Shown here piece by piece: positions 59,401 to 64,000 of a stretch of DNA of 64,000 nt. The position numbers and the translations under genes were made by a program. The DNA is taken from positions 75,467 to 139,466 of the forward strand of contig VXBA01003383.1 in NCBI GenBank assembly GCA_013399895.1, given 5' to 3'. This stretch comes from Serilophus lunatus. Lineage: Eukaryota > Chordata > Aves > Passeriformes > Eurylaimidae. Numbering within the stretch: the stretch's first letter is position 1; each line of letters opens with the position of its first letter. The notes below the pieces were generated by a model that saw nothing but the letters and a program-made list of their open reading frames with translations, did not search any database and was not told the DNA's origin.

Positions 59401-62400
59401 GCTGCCATTCAAACAGAATTGCTTACGCCTGTGGCAGCCAGTTCAGAGCCAAGAGCTTCTTGCAAACTCACTAGCAGTCCAACATAGAGGTAAACAGCCA
59501 AGCTCGTGGGCATCAGGATTACCACTCCCTTAGAGCCTCCCTAGAACCGACTTTTTCCTTGTGCTACACCTGCACAAAACTGTGGCTTGATGGTTCCTCT
59601 GCTCCTGATGCCCAGCTCCTTCACAATTAACTGTGGGAGAGGTCATCTATCCATGAGCACAGCACCAGCACTCTCACACAGCTAAATACTCACCAGACAT
59701 AGGGCAGAAGCAGCTTAAAGACGACACCTGAGTATAGCTTTAGGTTTTTTCCACAGTGACAACAAATGGCTGGAGGTTGTCTGGACACACCACTGTCCCT
59801 CCAGGTTCACAGTAAGACACTGTTCATCATTGTGCTTTCTCCTTGCTCTGCATCCCTGCTACAAGGCAGCAACTTTTGGCAGAGGTGTTGGAGAAGGTAA
59901 TGCCTGAAACAGTTAAATCTGCCAAAGATCCTCTGTCATAGCCCTAAACTCCATATGCAAAAGCAATGTAAACATTTAGAAGCCAAGAACCAGATGGTCT
60001 TGAAAAGTCTGCTCCACAGCGTGCGCTGAAAAACCCTAACAATTGCAATACAACACACTGAAAGAAATACCTGATTTGGAGTTTGCTGCTGCTGCTGAAG
60101 AATCAAGAGAAATTTCAATTTGGCTCCTGCTCCACACCACACTAACTCTATACAATAGGGCATTGAGCTGCATTGGGGACTGCATTAGGACTTTTTTAGT
60201 TAACAGTCAAATTAGCTGCCACAACCTGAAGAGTCCAATAATCAGTCTGATCCCAGGTATTACCATTGCTATTTTATTTCACACACTAAGAGATCATACA
60301 ATTTAGCAAAGGTCAGATGTGTAGTGTGTGTCAGACCTAAAAACCAAACCCATACATCCCAACTTCTAACTTTTCAGAGTGAGCTCACCTCTCCTCAGAG
60401 AGGTTGTTGGCCACAAAGATGTAGTCACAGTGTGTGAAGATGCTTCACATTTATTATCACGTCATGGCTGAAACTTGGTTTTGAAAACTGTTCATAAATA
60501 AGGTTAAGTTTACCAACAACATAGGCCAACCAAACAGATGTCACAGTTGCTTAAGTGTTTTCAGCATGTCTAGACACCATGTGATGATTAACACCAGCGG
60601 ACCACACTTCCATATGTGCTAGGAAGAGCAGAGCCCAACACCTGATAGATGTACAAAGGCAAAATTTTGGAAAGTGAACATGAAGTCAGAGAGAGAATCA
60701 AGGACTCTCTCATGTTCTGCACATAACTGAGTCTCAGCAGCATCCAATTAAGAAAACAAGACTGAGATAGGCACCAACCACAACTCCTTTGTCAGGATCA
60801 TTGTAAAGTGCTGCCAAAACATTAGCCTCCCTTGGTTTCAAGCATAGCTTGGCAAATGGCAGAAAGACTATTCCCAAGAGCAGCCACAGCAAACATTCCA
60901 GTTTCCACAGGCTTTGGAGCACAATCATTTGGAATTCCTGTTACAGTCAAGAATGATGATTGCAAGCTAAAGCAGTAAAATTTTATACTTCCTAAACAAC
61001 AGGCAAGGACGGGGAAACAGTGGATCCTGGAGGAGTTGTCAGAGGAAAAGAATGCACTATCTAGCGCTTCTGCTGTAGTGAGCCCTGCTGAGACCCTGCT
61101 GGGAACAGCATGGTTCCCTCTGAAAGAGGGGTGCTTCATGCCAGCACTGACAGATACGGCAGTGGTTCTGCTTATCCCACGCTCTCCTGCTCCAAGCAGC
61201 ATTCTGCTCTTGAAAGTCAGTCTCCCTCTTCAGTCAGCCATGAGTCTCACATGGTCAGACACGCACTGCAGATAGTGTTAGCTTTATGATTAGAGCTGTC
61301 TGCTGAGAGACACATTTTAAAATTCATGACCTTTCCCATCAGGGTTCAAAACCGGACTGGCCTGAAGATGAAAGACTGGCTTAGACTCCCGCTGTAAGCC
61401 GCTTCCCTTCTTTCCTCCCCCCAGTATTTCTCCTTTAGCATTTACTTCCAATTATTTTACAGACTGCCTTCCATTAACTGTGGTTTTAAAAATTGCTAAT
61501 GAATTGAGGTAAATTAAAGTTCATCGGTATCTGAACCAAGCATGTGTTTCAACTTTACAGTCATGTCTGACTATCAAAGGTATCTTCTTTTGTCAGGTAG
61601 AAGATGCTCTAGGAAGGCTGCAGCTGGCCAAAAGAGATAGAGCTGAGTTTTGAAGGAAGAAAAACAAGGGGGAGAGCATTTATGTTGGCTGTGAAAGAGG
61701 TATTTGCAGAGATTGACCGTAATACTAGTAAGATGAAGGAGGGAGTGGAGGAGGGGGGAGAAGAGAGGAGGAAACGCAAAACCAACCACAGCACACGCAT
61801 TGGCACTTGCAGAGTCCTGGAGACTTTGCCAATGGAAATTAGAGGAATGTGTTTGCTCCTTGCCACAATTAGAAGCAACCAAACTGAAAAAAAAAATACT
61901 CTTCTCAGTGGGATTGTTGTCATGAATTGTATTTTACCACTCTAACACACTCCCACTGCTGGCTTTTTCTCAAGGAAAATCCATGAGAATAAGAATGCAT
62001 TTTCATAATTTACACACTGAAAACCAGGATGTTTCTGCCAGTTCCCAGCAACTGCATGAATTGTGTTTCCTAGTCAGTCTGGCCAGAAAACAACAATTCA
62101 TTTCGCAAGGCACTTGGGGACTGAAAACAAGGCCTTCCGAATACAAAGAGGGATTCTCACTAAATCTAAACCACGTGGGACCACTCATCGCCAGCCACCC
62201 AGCAGGGAAGTGGCTGCAAATGACTGCCAACCTTTGCAGAGCCAGCCAGGGCACATGGTTCACCAGCAAAGGATGTCCTGAGGCAGGGAGAAGGTGCACA
62301 TTGCCCTGGATAGCGCTGCTGCTTGCATGCATCTTCTCTCCTCCACTAGTATCTTAGGTCTGGGAAAAGTCCCCAGATACTGCTGGGATGCCGCTTGCCA

Positions 62401-64000
62401 GCCACCAGCATGTGCCTTCCCAGTGTTATCACTCCTCTCATTTCCTCTCACACCATTTCAGGCAGTGCCACAAAATAGCTGGGACCCACCCCAGGCACAG
62501 CATCTCCAGCTGACCCTTTCTTTGCTGAAGAACTTGTCCATACCTGTCACCTTTCCCTGGCACTACAGGCACTGCAGCAGAGTGGGGAGAGCCAGGGGTG
62601 GGGCTGGGCAGGGGCAGTCACAGATCATGGTGCTCTCAAGGCTGCTAATAGCCACCACTGAGATGATGCAGTGTTGAGCCACGCACAGCTCACACTACCA
62701 GCAAATGAAGGATGAACAGTAGTAAATATCACTTTTGTTTGGATTTATCCATTGCATGAAAGCCATTACACATGCACCTATCATCACCTCCACCCTCTTC
62801 TTTGTTGGTGATGAAGCAAATCTTGAGAGACAACCTCCATTACCCTTATTAAAGGCAGAAGTGGTAAATCGCCCATGGGTATCTCTAGATGGCGTAGCAA
62901 GAGGCATGGTCATCCAAGATCTCCATGAGTGTTGCATGGGGGAGAACAGAGAAATGCCTCCATGCTGGCACTGGAACCATGGAGATTAGCAAAGCCATTG
63001 TGCTGCTAAGTAATGTGGAGATAAACCATGGATAGAACTACACCCATGAGAGCCCAGGCAGCCAAAAATGCCTGGTGTCTGACCCTTGCATGCTGCTTAG
63101 TTGCTGTGAATGCAACAAAGCCTCACACATGTGTCTCTTGGCATTAATCACTGGTATTTGCAGATCCTGACAGCTTTGGCAGGGTAACCAACATTTTGTC
63201 AGCTCTGGGACTAATAGTCCTTCTTCCCTCTCATCCTTTAAAATCTAGCCTTCATGATTTCCACTGGTTTCCAGCCCTCCAGAGTTGCCAGTAGGACATG
63301 CCTGGAGGATGAGAAGCACATGACTTTTGTACAACACCAAGAAGAGCAAGCCTTTAAGCACAGCTCATCTATTTAAAGTGAACAGCCATCATCAGTTCCT
63401 CTTCTCCCCAGAAAGGGCAAGTTCTGCTAGTTGGTACCACGGGTGACACTACTAACTCATAACCTCAAAATGATACAACTGAAAAAGACAGACTGTTTGC
63501 AAAGACATCTCTCTCTATCTAGTTCAGCATGACAAGCAAGGGCTGGCAGCATTGCATATCATTGTGCGGATGCTGCACAATAAGAGATTGATTCATGTCA
63601 AACCAGGCCAAATAAAAGTATTTCTTTACTTCTGCTGAGTAAGCTGAGTAAGAGGCCCCTTGCCATTACTTTGTGTAATGCAGAATGAACCTCTGGATAG
63701 GCCCAGTGACTGATGTCACAATATGCAAGTAACTTACTCTCTTGGGAAACACAGAAGTTAAGGGGTATGGATTCACTTTGCTGAGTGGAAGTTCAAATTT
63801 ATCATCCATGATGTCTTGCCAGGGTTTCAGCATTTGATTGATGAACACCCCTCAGGGGTGGGTAAAGAATGGAGATGAAGGACTCCCTTTACATGCACTC
63901 CTGCGTGGTTGGTTTTTTTTTCTGTTTAATAAACAATGATTGGAGTTATTAACAGGGCCTGGTTTTGCTGTCTTGAGCTTCCTATAGCATAGTTAGAAGT
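53441..64000. other. Single-copy DNA, no recognised gene
   Basis: A short imperfect tandem duplication (about 21-22 bp) lies at 54188-54230. Two TATAAAAG boxes occur at about 58857 and 58919. A few CTG units sit at about 60083-60096. A GA-rich stretch occurs at 61735-61775. The block 61290-61560 has TAAT cores and retained CpGs. Open frames to 134 codons (minus, 56479-56883) have no recognised domain. Confidence 0.5.

Noticed and set aside
60083..60096. CTG trinucleotide run
   Set aside because: Only four or so units, too short to be notable.
1..64000. Bacterial-type operons, CRISPR arrays, phage or defence systems
   Set aside because: No long directional genes, ribosome binding sites or spaced direct repeats. 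The repeats present (CR1, avian LTR) show a bird nuclear genome.

Overview
The window looks like nuclear DNA from a bird. The only LINE family I can recognise is CR1, in truncated copies with the usual avian 3' tails. Two copies of an avian-type retroviral LTR (about 1.1 kb, one end reading TGTAGTGGTTTAACC) are present. There are no Alu-, L1- or B-type repeats, and the rest is moderately AT-rich and CpG-poor single-copy sequence. I found no protein-coding gene I could defend, no tRNA or rRNA gene, no CRISPR array and no prokaryote-style operon. Nearly all open frames are short and overlap on both strands, as expected by chance. The window is best read as intergenic or long-intron DNA.

Layout. 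1-4170 is single-copy DNA with a perfect 46-bp tandem duplication (1838-1929) and a purine-rich block (3403-3455). 4171-5302 is solo LTR copy A, minus-sense. 5303-20852 is single-copy DNA holding a CpG-dense islet (9972-10323) followed by an AT-rich segment. 20853-21085 is a CR1 3' end (minus strand). 21086-31013 is single-copy DNA with a possible very old CR1 relic near 28740-29180. 31014-31475 is a CR1 3' end (plus). 31960-32520 is a possible enhancer-like block with homeodomain-type cores, a G-quadruplex motif and a perfect inverted repeat. 34090-35940 is a CR1 copy (plus) split by solo LTR copy B (34132-35241). 40393-41957 is the longest CR1 copy, a decayed reverse transcriptase region (plus). 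41958-64000 is single-copy DNA with several candidate conserved blocks and one odd open frame (53045-53440).

The best supported results are structural. Both LTRs are bounded by TG...CA and by exact 5-bp target duplications (TATGG for A, CCTGC for B). Copy B can be placed to the base inside a CR1, which gives a relative insertion order. CCAAT, TATA-like and AAGATGG motifs and an AATAAA signal occur in matching order in both LTRs, which fixes their transcription sense. Both carry an internal array of degenerate 39-49-bp units, and both have a short sense open frame with a shared amino terminus over that array. I see no evidence for a new multi-gene system. The leads worth following are the LTR array and its open frame, the CpG islet, and the enhancer-like blocks.
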